64,000 nucleotides of DNA from Triglochin maritima. Its lineage: Eukaryota; Streptophyta; Magnoliopsida; Alismatales; Juncaginaceae. Both the position numbers and the translations under genes were made by a program. Location: NCBI GenBank assembly GCA_963682175.1, contig OY821786.1, forward strand, positions 32,233,501-32,297,500, read 5' to 3'. The notes beneath the pieces are model-generated. The model saw nothing but the letters and a program-made list of their open reading frames with translations. It was not told the origin of the DNA and ran no database searches. Shown piece by piece: positions 22,800-33,249 of the stretch (positions within the stretch are counted from its first letter, which is position 1; every line of letters begins with the position of its first letter).

Positions 22800-23800
22800 C
22801 TGTTAGAAGTCAGTCTGTTCGGAATATGTTGTGTGTCTGTTCTGAATAAGAAGTCTGTCTGTTTGGATTAAGTGGTGTGTATGTTCGGAATACTTTCTGT
22901 TCCATTTCTGCACAAATTTTCAACATAATCTGGACAAACATTTTACATAAACTGGACAAACTTTTTACTATACAAGACAAGTTTTCTACATAAACAAGAC
23001 AATCTTTCTACATAAATAATACAAACTTTCTGTTCCGTTTCTGGACACACTTTCTATGCTTTTGCGTGTAATTTCACATATACAACAAACAAGACCAAAG
23101 TCATCCTTAAAAATGTAGGAATAATCACATTCTTCTTCATTTTCTTCATGTATAACAGTTGTATGTCAGTTCGGAATAAGAAGTCTATCTGTTCGGAATA
23201 TGTTGTGTGTCTGTTCGGAATAAGAAGTCTGTCTGTTCGGAATATGTTGTGTGTCTGTTCGGAATAAGAAGTCTGTCTGTTCGGAATAAGAAGTCTTTCT
23301 GTTCGGAATAAGAAGTCTGTCTGTTTGGATTAAGTTGTGCGTCTGTTCGGGATAAGAAGTCTGTCTGTTCGGAATAAGTAGTCTGTCTGTTCGGAATATG
23401 TTGTGTGTCTGTTCGGATTAAGTTATGTGTCTGTTCGGATTAAGTTGTGTGTCTGTTCGGAATAAGAAGTCTGTCTGTTCGGAATAAGAAGTCTTTCTGT
23501 TCGGAATAAGAAGTATGTCTGTTCGGAATAAGAAGTCTTTCTGTTCGGAATAAAAAGTATGTCTGTTCGGAATAAGTAGTATGTCTGTTCGGAATATGTT
23601 GTGTGTCTGTTCGGATTAAGTTTTGTGTCTGCTCGGATTAAGTTGTGTGACTGTTCGGAATATGTTGTGTGTCTGTTCGGATTAAGTTGTGTGTCTATTC
23701 GGAATAAGAAGTCTGTCTGTTCGGATTAAGTTGTGCGTCTGTTCGGAATAAGAAGACTGTCTGTTCGGAATATGTTGTGTGTCTGTTTGGATTAAGTTGA
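22800..23800 (+). repeat. 22-bp minisatellite inside MULE
   Basis: Units of TCTGTTCGG plus a 13-nt tail, with three main tails: AATAAGAAGTCTG, AATATGTTGTGTG and ATTAAGTTGTGTG. There are about four units at 22805-22900 and a long array of roughly 29 units at 23165-23795. The two parts are separated by a ~95-bp segment (23056-23150) that repeats 22702-22795, so the array region itself was duplicated. Order of tail variants is irregular, as expected from unequal exchange. Confidence 0.9.
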
Positions 23801-24163
23801 TCCAACCTAAAAGTTAAAAATAATATTTTATTATGATAAGTCTGGACTCTGCACGAATAAAGGGTCTGCACGCTGTCCTAGGGTCTGCACTATCTGTGTA
23901 TTGGGAAAAGAATCGTTCAGCCTAAAGAACCGGCGTTTTTAAGAAGACCAAAGCACGTGAAGAGAAATTTTGCTGACTGGACGCTGACTCAACACGTCCA
24001 CGTAAGGCGCGTCCGTGACGCCCGCGTCCGTGTATAAGGACTCTAAATTTTATATCATTGGTCCTTATTTTTGTACTTACGTCTCTACGTCTGAGGTCAA
24101 TGCCATTTCTGAATTACTTGCTTAATATTATTTTTTGCAGTTGGTGGTCTTCTGTGTCAATTG

Positions 24164-25079
24164 TGTTAGGAACCTAACCTGGCTAGTGTACTAATCCCGT
24201 GATTAGTGGAGGTTTAAAATGGCGAATGAGTAGATGCACAGTGGGCTCGTGATGGGTGAGGGTTGTAGGGAGGCGAGTTACTGTTGGCACGGGTTTTTTT
24301 GGCTCTAAAGGAAACCAACATCTTCTTTTTCTCCTTCACCTCACCTCTCTTACTTCTTCCTTCCTTTCTGTCGATCCAGAGGGCATACGGCGGCTCCGAC
24401 GGGTGCTGACAAGCTTGGAGCAGTGGAGGCGCGGGCGTGACTTAAGTGACCGGCTTCTTCCTGAGGTATGCCGGCTTACTAGTTTGGTTTGTTGCTCACC
24501 CATGTTGGGGTGAGATGTGGTCGGGGTTGCTGTCGACCAACAGTGCCTTCGGGCGGTCGACCGGTTGCATGTATGCTGGTGGGTTGGAGATTTTCTATCG
24601 GATTTCGGTAGACCGTCCTTAACTTTTGGTTCGACGGGAGTTAAGTGTACTTAACTTTTATGCATGTTGTTCGACCGATTTTGTTATATTGTTCGACTGA
24701 TACATGACGTAGACTATTAGGATGACCTTGATAGTTTTCGATCGACTGAGACTCCTGTGTCGGTCGACCAAATAGACTTTTATGATTTTGACAGACTCTG
24801 GATTTTAACCTCGTGTTCGGTCGACCGGTTTTAGATTGTTATCCGTCCGTTTGGACTTAAGTGATACGCAGAATAGTTCGACCGTTGAAGACTTTCGGTC
24901 GATCGATTAGGCTTTTTCGGTCGACCGTTTGTACGTAGAACTGAATTCCTGGTCCTTGTGTTGTGTCAACTTTGTCCACGGAAACCATGTCCTCGCTTAG
25001 AGCGTGAGTCGGGAGGTGATAGTGAGTATGTGCTCGTGCCTACCCAGGTTGGTGCCGGTTTACAACCGACCTGCTTACA
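24164..25079 (+). repeat. Tekay-type 5' LTR, copy 1
   Basis: It runs TGTTAGGAACC..CTGCTTACA (916 bp) and is inserted after GTCAATTG. H3 shows the uninterrupted site at 60961-60970 (GTCAATTGAA), so the putative 5-bp target copy is AATTG at 24159-24163. A pyrimidine-rich leader lies at about 24305-24370. A primer site follows 3 nt after the end. The rest of this element is cut off at the duplication junction (25234). Confidence 0.8.
24526..24935. promoter_or_regulatory. GGTCGACC motif cluster in 5' Tekay LTR
   Basis: Sites include GCTGTCGACCAAC (about 24530), GCGGTCGACCGG (about 24553), TTCGGTAGACCGTCC (24605), TCGGTCGACCAAA (about 24755), TTCGGTCGACCGGTT (about 24815), TTTCGGTCGATCGATT (about 24892) and TTCGGTCGACCGTTTG (about 24918). 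They lie in the downstream half of the LTR, unlike those of solo LTR B. Confidence 0.75.
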
Positions 25080-25082
25080 ACT

Positions 25083-25094
25083 TGGTATCAGAGC
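25083..25094 (+). promoter_or_regulatory. tRNA-Met primer binding site, copy 1
   Basis: TGGTATCAGAGC exactly matches the usual plant initiator-tRNA-Met primer site, 3 nt after the LTR end. Confidence 0.92.
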
Positions 25095-25201
25095 GGTCAG
25101 TTGCAGTGTCCTTTTATCCAAACAAGTCACCCTTAGAGTTTTAGAGTCTGCATTAGTTCATGCATTCATGGTTTTGATGTGTGTTGTTTCTTTGTGTATA
25201 G

Positions 25202-25234
25202 ATGCATCCGAGACGCGTGAGACCTCCCCCACGG
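25202..25234 (+). pseudogene. Tekay gag stub cut by duplication junction
   Basis: The ATG and the next ten or so codons are identical to the gag start at 49295. After CCCCCACGGG the sequence jumps into the R1 repeat (CGATTGAAAG), because this is the junction of the 24 kb duplication. The reading frame in the neighbouring leader (24958-25242) is not a gene. Confidence 0.9.
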
Positions 25235-25465
25235 GCGATTGAAAGTCATAAGCATAAGTTATTGCAAAATCACAATATATTCCCTCGTATTTTGGATCAT
25301 GTGCTTGAAGTACACGTTACAAAGCATCGTGAAAGAAAAGAACATACGTGATGAGAAAATAATTTGTGCAAATATGAAGTAATATGATACATTCCCTCGT
25401 ATGTTGGAAGTCATAATGCAGATTATAATGTATATAAGGAATGACCCACCAATGTATTAAAAAAT

Positions 25466-25898
25466 GGTTAATTACAGTTTGCCCCCTGAATTATGTCTTG
25501 GTATCACTTTGCACCCCTGAACTTTCAAAGTTAACAATTACCTCCCCGGAACTTTCATTTTGTAACACTTTGCCCCCCTGAACTTCAAAAATTCATTATT
25601 TTACACACACTCGACGTTTTTTTCCCAATTTTTTTGAGTGTCAATCTGACCAAATTCCAACCATATCCAACATCCGTTTCGATCCAAACTGTCACGTAAA
25701 TATAGGTTTAGGAGTGTATTAGGGATACAACAAAGGGGGGGGGGGACATCGAGTGTGTGTAAAATAATGAATGTTTGAAGTTCAGGTGAGCAAAGTGTTA
25801 CAAAATGAAAGTTCAGGGGAGGTAACTGTTAACTTTGAAAGTTCAAGGGTGCAAAGTGATACCAAAACATAGTTCATGGGGGCAAACTGTAATTAACC
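25466..25898. mobile_element. Foldback MITE FB1, copy 2
   Basis: Same element as at 1372-1805, with the same missing arm segment and the 11-G run. One base shorter, because of the CC/CCC indel near 25650. Confidence 0.8.
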
Positions 25899-26057
25899 TA
25901 AAAAAACTCCATTTTTTCATTCTCACGGTATTATACAAAATTGAACTCTTTTCCTTTTCCTCCATTCTTTCGTTTCGATCCTCTCGATCTCCTTCTTCCT
26001 CCGATCATCTTCCACATCCGTTCCATCCGATTGAATCCATAGCCATGGATTTATACA

Positions 26058-26070
26058 TGGTACCAGAGCC
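26058..26070 (+). promoter_or_regulatory. copia tRNA-Met primer site, copy 2
   Basis: TGGTACCAGAGCC, identical to the site at 1965-1977 and again directly after an LTR-like CA end. Confidence 0.75.
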
Positions 26071-26110
26071 TTGATCCAATCGAGCTTCCGCACCAACCAA
26101 AGAGATCTGC

Positions 26111-26888
26111 ATGAGAAAGTTGAAGGAAATCAGAAAGTGGGCAAAGGACGAATCCAAGTTCCAAGAACTGATCAAGATCAAACTGACCACCGAAGGCACA
26201 AATCCGGATGCTGAAAACAACACCTTAGATTCTTACAATCCCTATCATCTTCAATCATCCGATAATCCAGGTATAAACCTTGTTTCGAAGGTCCTTAATG
26301 GTGAAAATTATTCTTCTTGGTCTAGGGCCATGAAAGTAGCTTTGAATGCTAAGGGGAAGATATGGTTTGTTCATGGCACTATTGAAAGACCATCAAAAGA
26401 AAAATCACCAAAGGAATTTGTGAGATGGAAGAGGGCCAACGATATGGTTGTATCATGGTTACTTAGTTCTTTTGATCAAGAAATCATGGATAGTGTGATA
26501 TACTGCATTAGAGATCTGGAATGATCTTGAAGAAAGGTTCTCACAAACTAATCTACCTAGAGTGTTTCAGTTAAAGAGATCCATTGCTGCTTTGAATCAA
26601 GATGGATCTAATGTTTCTAGTTATTACAACAAACTGAGAGGACTTTGGGAAGAGTTGTCTTCCCACATCAAGACTCCTTCTTGTTGCTGTGGAGGATGTA
26701 CTTGTGGATTTTTGAAGGAGATAAATGAAAGGGATCAGCAAGACAAGACATTGCAATTCCTCTTAGGCTTAAATGACTCATTCTCTGCCATAAGGAGACA
26801 AATGTTGCTTTCAACTCCCTTGCCACCCGTCAACAAAGTTTGTTCTCTGATTCTCCAAGAGGAGAAACAAAGAGAGGTGGGAGGATGA
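26111..26888 (+). pseudogene. copia gag, copy 2
   Basis: Its translated stretches are identical to 2018-2795, including the frameshift between the WKRAND part and the YYNKLRGLWEEL part. Confidence 0.85.
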
Positions 26889-27177
26889 AACACTACATTT
26901 CAAGAAGCCACAACACTTGCTGCCAGTAGAAACAATTACAACAACAACAACTACTACTACAACAACAAAAACCACCAAGGCAATCAATAAAACAAATGAG
27001 ATAGACTTGAATGCACTAATTGCAAGAAAACATGTCACACAACTGAAAAGTGTTACTGGATTGTTGGGGAGACAATCAAGGGGCCAGAGCATATACTGCA
27101 GAAAATCAAATTGGGGAGACAAACATCACTCAAGAACAATATGAGTAGATAATGAAGATTCTAACAAAAAGGAAGGC

Positions 27178-28473
27178 ATGGTTCTAGCCAATGTGGTAGG
27201 TACAATCTCTTGCTACTCATCTATCACTAGCGAAACTTGGATCATTGATAGTGGTGTAACATACCATATGTGTTCTAATAGAGATATGATCATCAATCTT
27301 AAAAAATTACACAAAGGAATCCATGTTAGACTACCAAATGATAAAATTGTTATTGCTTTGCATGTTGGTCATGTAAAACTAAATAAGCACTTGAATCTTC
27401 ACAATGTTCTATACATACATGATTTTAAACTCAATTTAGTTTCTGTAGCAAAATTAATTAAGTACTCACACTATTTTGTGAGTTTCTATCCAACTCTTTG
27501 TATTGTTCGGGACTTAACCAAGAGGATGACGATTGGTTTGGGTAGAGAAATTGGGAACCTCTATATCTACAACAATCAGGATGTCACTCGGGAACAAACA
27601 AATACTTTAGTTTTGAATGCACATAAGGAGCAGCTTGATTGGCATAGGGGCACATGCCATACAAGAAGATTCGTATCTTAGCTAATAAACATAGTAGCAT
27701 TACTATTAATAGTGATCGTTTTTGTGAAGTTTGTCCAATAGCCAAACAAACTAGAGTTTCTTTTCCATTGAGTACTTCTACTACTTGTATGACATTTGAT
27801 TTGATTCATATTGATATTTGGGGAAAGTACTCTACACTCTCTCATTATGGTTTTAGTTATTTCCTCACAATTGTTGATGATTTTAGCAGAGCTACATGGA
27901 CTTATCTCATGAAGGTAAAATCTGATACATTTAATATTGTCAAATCTTTCATAACCATGATAGAAACTTAGTTTAACAAAAAAATAAAAAGATTTAGAAG
28001 TGACAATGGAAAGGAATTCATATCAAAACAAATGCAAGATTTATTTATTTTTAATGGCATTTTACATGAAAAAGTTTTTCATATACTCCACAACAAAATG
28101 GCATTGTGTAAAGAAAACATAGACATATACTTGAATAGCAAGAGCCCTAAGGTTCCAACAAATGTTCCTATAAGATTTTGGAGTGATTGAATATTAACTG
28201 CAACATATTTAAAAAATAGGACGCCTACTAGAGTTCTGCATGATAAAACCCCATATGAAGTCTTATTCCAAAAATTACCTTCCTATGATCATTTAAGAAC
28301 ATTCGGATGTCTCTGCTATTGCACAACTCTACAAATAAAAGACAAGTTTGATAATAGAGCACATAAATGCATTTTTCTTGGATACTCTAGTGACAAGAAA
28401 GGATATAAACTCTTTGACATAACCAATAAAAACAATATTGTCAGTAAAGATGTAGTTTTTTATGAGCATATTT
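27178..28473 (+). pseudogene. copia protease-integrase, copy 2
   Basis: Same sequence and defects as 3085-4380: changed residues after DSG, frameshift in the integrase zinc finger, and TAA in place of the third catalytic Glu at 28109-28111. Confidence 0.85.
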
Positions 28474-28493
28474 TTCCCTATCAAAACAACAAT

Positions 28494-29961
28494 GTGCAAG
28501 ACAAGGATAATTCTCTTATCATTCCTATCCTGTCTAATTGCATTGATGAACCAGATAATGATTCTAGTCATAATGATATTCATGATCCCATCGTAATTGA
28601 TCATGATAATAATCAAGATTACCCACACAACCACCAAAATGACTCTCAAGAAGAGACTACTTTAACTACTCGACCAGTTCCAGCAGATCATAACCAAGTT
28701 CCCATTGACACAACACTTCATGCTCATGACGTGAATAATAACAACCCCACAACGGTTAGAAGATCTACAAGACCTCAAGTTAGATCTGTCTTGCTAAAAG
28801 TTTTCCAATGCCCAACTCTCAATCACAACACAACAGGACATGCTCAGATAAGTACCCAAGCTTAGAACGTTCAAAAGTCAGAGGTATGTATCCCTCCCTT
28901 CTCGAACACAATTGGAGGGACCAGGTATCCAACTCAGAACTTCTTATCATATCATTTACTATCAAAAAGTTATGCATGTTTCATCAATAGCATTGATTCT
29001 TTCCGTGAACCACATACTTATAATGAAGCATGTAATGATCCAAAATGTGTAGAAGCAATGACAAATGAACTTAATGCTCTTAAACACAACAATACATGGG
29101 ACATTGTTCATCTACCTCCGAATAAAATGGTCATTGGTTGTAAGTGGGTGTATAAAATAAAATATAAAGCAAATGTTGCTATAGAAAGATACAAGGCTAG
29201 ATTAGTAGCAAAGGGATTTAATCAAATCGAGGGGTTAGACTATCATGAAACATTTGCGCTAGTGACCAAAATGGTCACCGTGCGCACTGTTCTCAGTGTG
29301 GCTGCAATAAAAAATTGATATATACATCAATTAGACGTTAATAACGCTTTTCTTCATGGTGATCTACACCAAGAAGTTTACATGAATGCTCCTCCTGGCC
29401 TTGTTTTAAAAGAGAAGTCATTAGTCTGCAAACTAAATAAATCATTATATGGCTTGAAGCAATCATCTAGGTATTGGTTTGAGAAACTCTCTAGAACTTT
29501 AGAGTCACTTGGTTTCATCGATCTAAGGTTGATTATTCTCTCTTCACATCTAAGTCTAACTGTTCATTTACTATTATTCTAGTCTATGCTGATGACATTC
29601 TTATTGCAGGAGATAACCACCAATACATCATTCAACTCAAAGATACACTGAAGGAACACTTTCATATTAAAGATCTTGGAGCTTTGAAGTACTTCTTAGG
29701 ACTTGAAGTAGCAAGAAACACCAAAGGAATCAACTACAACCAAAGCAAGTATGCACTCCAAATCATTAAAGACACAGGATTGTTAGGATCCAAACCAGCA
29801 AATACCCCTCTTGAAGTCAATCACAAACTTGCTGAAGACCCTGGTGATCCTCTCAAAGACCCATCTACTTATCAATGACTCTTAGAAGGCTCCTCTACCT
29901 CACAGTTACCAGACCGGACATAACTTTCCCTGTTAATTTTTTGAGTCAATTATATAATTGT
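28494..29961 (+). pseudogene. copia linker and reverse transcriptase, copy 2
   Basis: Corresponds to 4401-5868 with one substitution (G to C at 29560) in the already frameshifted part. The YADD box lies at about 29583-29611. RNase H and the 3' LTR are absent here too. Confidence 0.85.
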
Positions 29962-29973
29962 TGTTATCAACAA

Positions 29974-31484
29974 CAAATATATTATTTGCATTTATCATCT
30001 TAAAATGGCAAAATATACATGCCTATGGTAATATGTTGATATGCATAATTTCTATCTAAAAGACTTATACCAATTACGTTGAAATTAATTGACCTCGATA
30101 TGATTTAATGCATGGTTCTTATTTTGATTATATTTTGTCATTGGAAGAACCTCATCATGTATTTTGATTAATTTGTTTTGCTTGAAAAGAAGAGTATGGA
30201 TATTATCCAATCTTATATTTGATTTAAAAGCAAGAAAGATAATTTATGCATCATGTATAGTGTTGGCATTTACACTATATTAAGAGATAAGTATTTCTCT
30301 AATTTGATAATGAGAAAAGTCAAAACCACTACTGTACATGGTCGTACGAGATCAGTAGAAAGCTTCAGAAGAGTCATATCTACTATTACATGAGGAATTA
30401 TCTTGGCTTTAAATGATGCATTTTATTTAGGGTTAATTACAGTTTGACCCCCTGAACTATGCATTGGTATCACTTTGCCCCCCTGAACTTTCAAAGTTAA
30501 CATTTACCTCCCATGAACTTTAATTTTGTAACACTTTGCCCCCCTGAACTTCAAAAACTCATTATTTAACACACATTCGACGTTTTTTCCTAATTTTTTT
30601 GTTGTATCCCTAATACACTCCTAAATATTTACGTGAAAGTTTGGATCGAAATGAAGGTCGGATATGGTTGGAATTTGGGTCGGTTTGACACTCAATTCGA
30701 CCCAAATTCCAACCATATCCGACCTCCGTTTCGATCCAAACTTTCACGTAAATATAGGTTTAGGAGTGTATTAGGGATACAACAAAAAAATTAGGAAAAA
30801 AACGTCGAATGTGTGTTAAATAATGAGTTTTTGAAGTTCAGGGGGGCAAAGTGTTACAAAATTAAAGTTCAGGGGAGGTAACTGTTAACTTTGAAAGTTC
30901 AGGGGGGCAAAGTGATACCAATGCATAGTTCAGGGGGTCAAACTGTAATTAACCCTTTTATATATTAGGTCTCAAGGAACTTAACGAATTTCAAATCGTC
31001 AGAGTGACTTGTATTGAGACTATAGTTGAAGTAAAGAATAATATTTTTATAATTACTACAATCATGTCAGACATGAAAAATGCTATTGAGAAAACAACCT
31101 GACTTTTGAACGGTGTCGTTGCACACGTAGTGGCTTGGTCAAAAGACTTGCACTGATGAATCAAATAAATATTAATTCTAATGGTATGACCGATTGGGTC
31201 AATGATGATTAGATACGATGACAAATGTTGTTGAAATTTCATATGACCATCTTCTAAAGAATGAGAATATTCTTCAACTAAGTGGGTATCCACGAGCTCT
31301 ATCTTTCCATGGTATGTGATAACACTAGCGATTGAAAGTCATAAGCATAAGTTATTGCAAAATCACAATATATTCCCGCGTATTTTGGATCATGTGCTTG
31401 AAGTACACGTTACAAAGCATCGTGAAAGAAAAGAGCATACGTGATGAGAAAATAATTTATGCAAATATGAAGTAATATGATATT
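29974..31484 (+). repeat. Direct repeat R2, copy 2
   Basis: Same as 5881-7391 apart from one substitution at 30988 (A instead of G). It contains the foldback MITE at 30430-30955. Confidence 0.6.
30430..30955. mobile_element. Foldback MITE FB2, copy 2
   Basis: Same 526-bp hairpin and 9-bp flanks as 6337-6862. Confidence 0.92.
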
Positions 31485-33244
31485 TAAATGACTCTCAAAT
31501 GAGTTAACTTGATATATCGGCCCAGAAGTGCGTAAATGAATTTATCATTTGTATTTATTATGGGTATCGACAACTATCTTGTATTATGGGTACCAGCCCA
31601 TTAGCACAGCCAAACGAGAGACCCTCTATTGACAAAATGTCTCTTAAGATGGATCATTTTGGGATCATATCTACTAATATTTTTCTTTTATTATTAGACC
31701 AAGATCATATTATAAATACTCCCCTATTTTATATACTTGTACGTTGTTGAATGAAATGATTCTCATTTACGATTTCTTTTACATAATTTTTTTATTACCC
31801 TCTTCAAAATTTAATGGCTTCAAATTAAATTGGAATTTTCAAGCATGATTCATATTCTTGATCATATTAAAATATTTGAAGCTCCTGGAGGGCAATGTAT
31901 TGTATTGTCCAATCCAACAATTATATTATAGAGACACATTTTTAGCATTAGGGGTAGAAAATCAGAAGCTTAAAGAATGCCAAGAAAATGTATTATATTG
32001 AACCTGAAGTTCATAAGAGAATGAACGTACAAATACGATTGAGCCTGAAGTTTATAAAATCATTAACTTGTAATATCTAGCAAGTAATTGTCATACATTT
32101 TAATTGATCACAAATGAGTGACTAAGTCTTGTATTACTTGACGTAATACACATAACATAAAAGGGAGATCTCCACATGGTAAAATATATTTGAGCTTAAC
32201 CAACGCCACAAATGTAGGTTAAAACATATATTATTTTTAGAAATGAAAATAAAAATTAGTCACTCATTACACCTCCTAAAGAGGTTATTCCTGAAGAATA
32301 TAAACCCGGTAAAATAAAAACAACTGCTGGCAAATGTAACAATTCTGGGAATACATAACGGTCAAATCCTAGTGTTTTGGGAAATGATGAGAATTTGATT
32401 ATTATAAAAGTTGCAATCAACTATGTTGATACGAGAGACAAACATAAAATAATTGAAGTTATTGTTGACGACTAATTCACCTTCTTATTAACATGCTAAT
32501 TCAAGAGAAAATCTGGATGCATAATCTATAATATTATAAGAATGCCAAAAGCATTCGAATTTGAAATGAATAAAAGAAGTCGAACAATTTAGAATTTGAC
32601 TCGCTTAATAAACATATTGTTTGGACCTGTAGTCCTGATATTCGAAGAATGTGAATAGAAATCACATTACAATAACATGGTGGTACATTATAAAGCGAGT
32701 AGACACAAAGATTTTTCGTAGGACCCAACATCCATTATGATGTTACTCATTCTCTCGCAATGTATAAATTACGTTATGTTACTTGATCGGTATGACATAA
32801 ATATAGATAAACATTTGAGATATGTTGTGACTGTAAATTTATATAAGTCACTTGATATTGATATAAGAGTCCCTGAAGGACTAAATTGTCCAAGGAAAAT
32901 TATAATGAAGAGATGTGATATAATTTATGAAAAGATCACCATATGAACAAACAAAGAGAATGTGCATATCATCTCGAAGAATGATATAAAACGAACTCCT
33001 AAAGAGACTAAACAATCGTGAAATATTTGAACGATAATTTTTGAAACAACTGACGAGAGAAAAGTAAAATATTTTTTGATATGCAGTTCGAACATTCTCC
33101 AGAAGAGAATTGTTACAATGATTCAAATATATAAAGAGATATTATACAAAGAAAGTTCACCTAGAAAAAACAGCAATGATAGATTATCTTTACTATTTAA
33201 ACAAAAATCCAGTTATATATATAACTAAAGAGGTTGGATTAGGA
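31485..33244 (+). pseudogene. LTR tail and decayed second copia, copy 2
   Basis: Corresponds to 7392-9151: TATA-like box at 31711-31718, LTR-like end at 31783, then scattered copia pre-RT and RT fragments (INYVDTRDK-like and RVPEGL-like) among dense stops. Confidence 0.45.
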
Positions 33245-33249
33245 GTTAG

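Larger units (their letters stand above)
22149..24043 (+). mobile_element. Non-autonomous MULE with FAR1 fragment
   Basis: 1895 bp bounded by a perfect 9-bp duplication TAAATTTTA (22140-22148 and 24044-24052). H3 has the uninterrupted site at 60794-60802. The ends are imperfect inverted repeats of about 65 bp: GGACG.(2-3).GCGT..CGGGACGCGC at the left pairs with the complement of the right end, and both arms continue into GTCAGC..CCAGTCAGC. Inside are a FAR1-type domain start (22432-22668) and a 22-bp minisatellite. No transposase core is present. It is most likely a deletion derivative of a FAR1-carrying MULE; a Pack-MULE that captured a host FRS gene is the alternative. Confidence 0.93.
17615..24163 (+). 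other. Host module H2 (decayed multi-exon locus)
   Basis: Colinear with H1 for its first 2.3 kb, then continues into parts shared with H3. It has the same TATA-like box and acceptor-like site as H1, plus a 36-bp extra segment at about 18745-18780. A cassette at about 20060-20216 ends GAGGTCAATGCTACCAG before GTATGTG, with fragments CFRDILPSGFVLH and STSEVNA. Similar donor ends recur at 21417-21430 (GTCAATGCGCCCAG/GTATGTG) and about 24095. The region 20405-20800 holds local duplications of CTTCGTCTAGAAGGCTTTGATAT and CTTGAGATAGTCGAGACTAG. The first cassette contains premature stops. The 278-aa frame at 18157-18993 is the H2 form of the dubious Leu/Phe-rich frame. No intact gene is present. Confidence 0.45.
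1141..25234. repeat. 24.09 kb tandem duplication, copy 1
   Basis: The stretch beginning GCGATTGAAAGTC at 1141 recurs at 25235 and stays colinear to about 25234/49327. The offset is 24,094 before a 1-bp indel (CCC at about 1555 versus CC in copy 2) and 24,093 after it. Substitutions seen: 5467 G to C at 29560, 6895 G to A at 30988, 23623 T to G at 47716. The left flank of copy 1 continues the R1 repeat. The right end stops about 13 codons into the Tekay gag. Either a very recent segmental duplication or an assembly duplication would look like this. Confidence 0.97.

Noticed and set aside
24958..25242. 94-106 aa frame around the Tekay primer site
   Set aside because: It spans LTR end, primer site and leader, and the real gag ATG is in another frame at 25202/49295.
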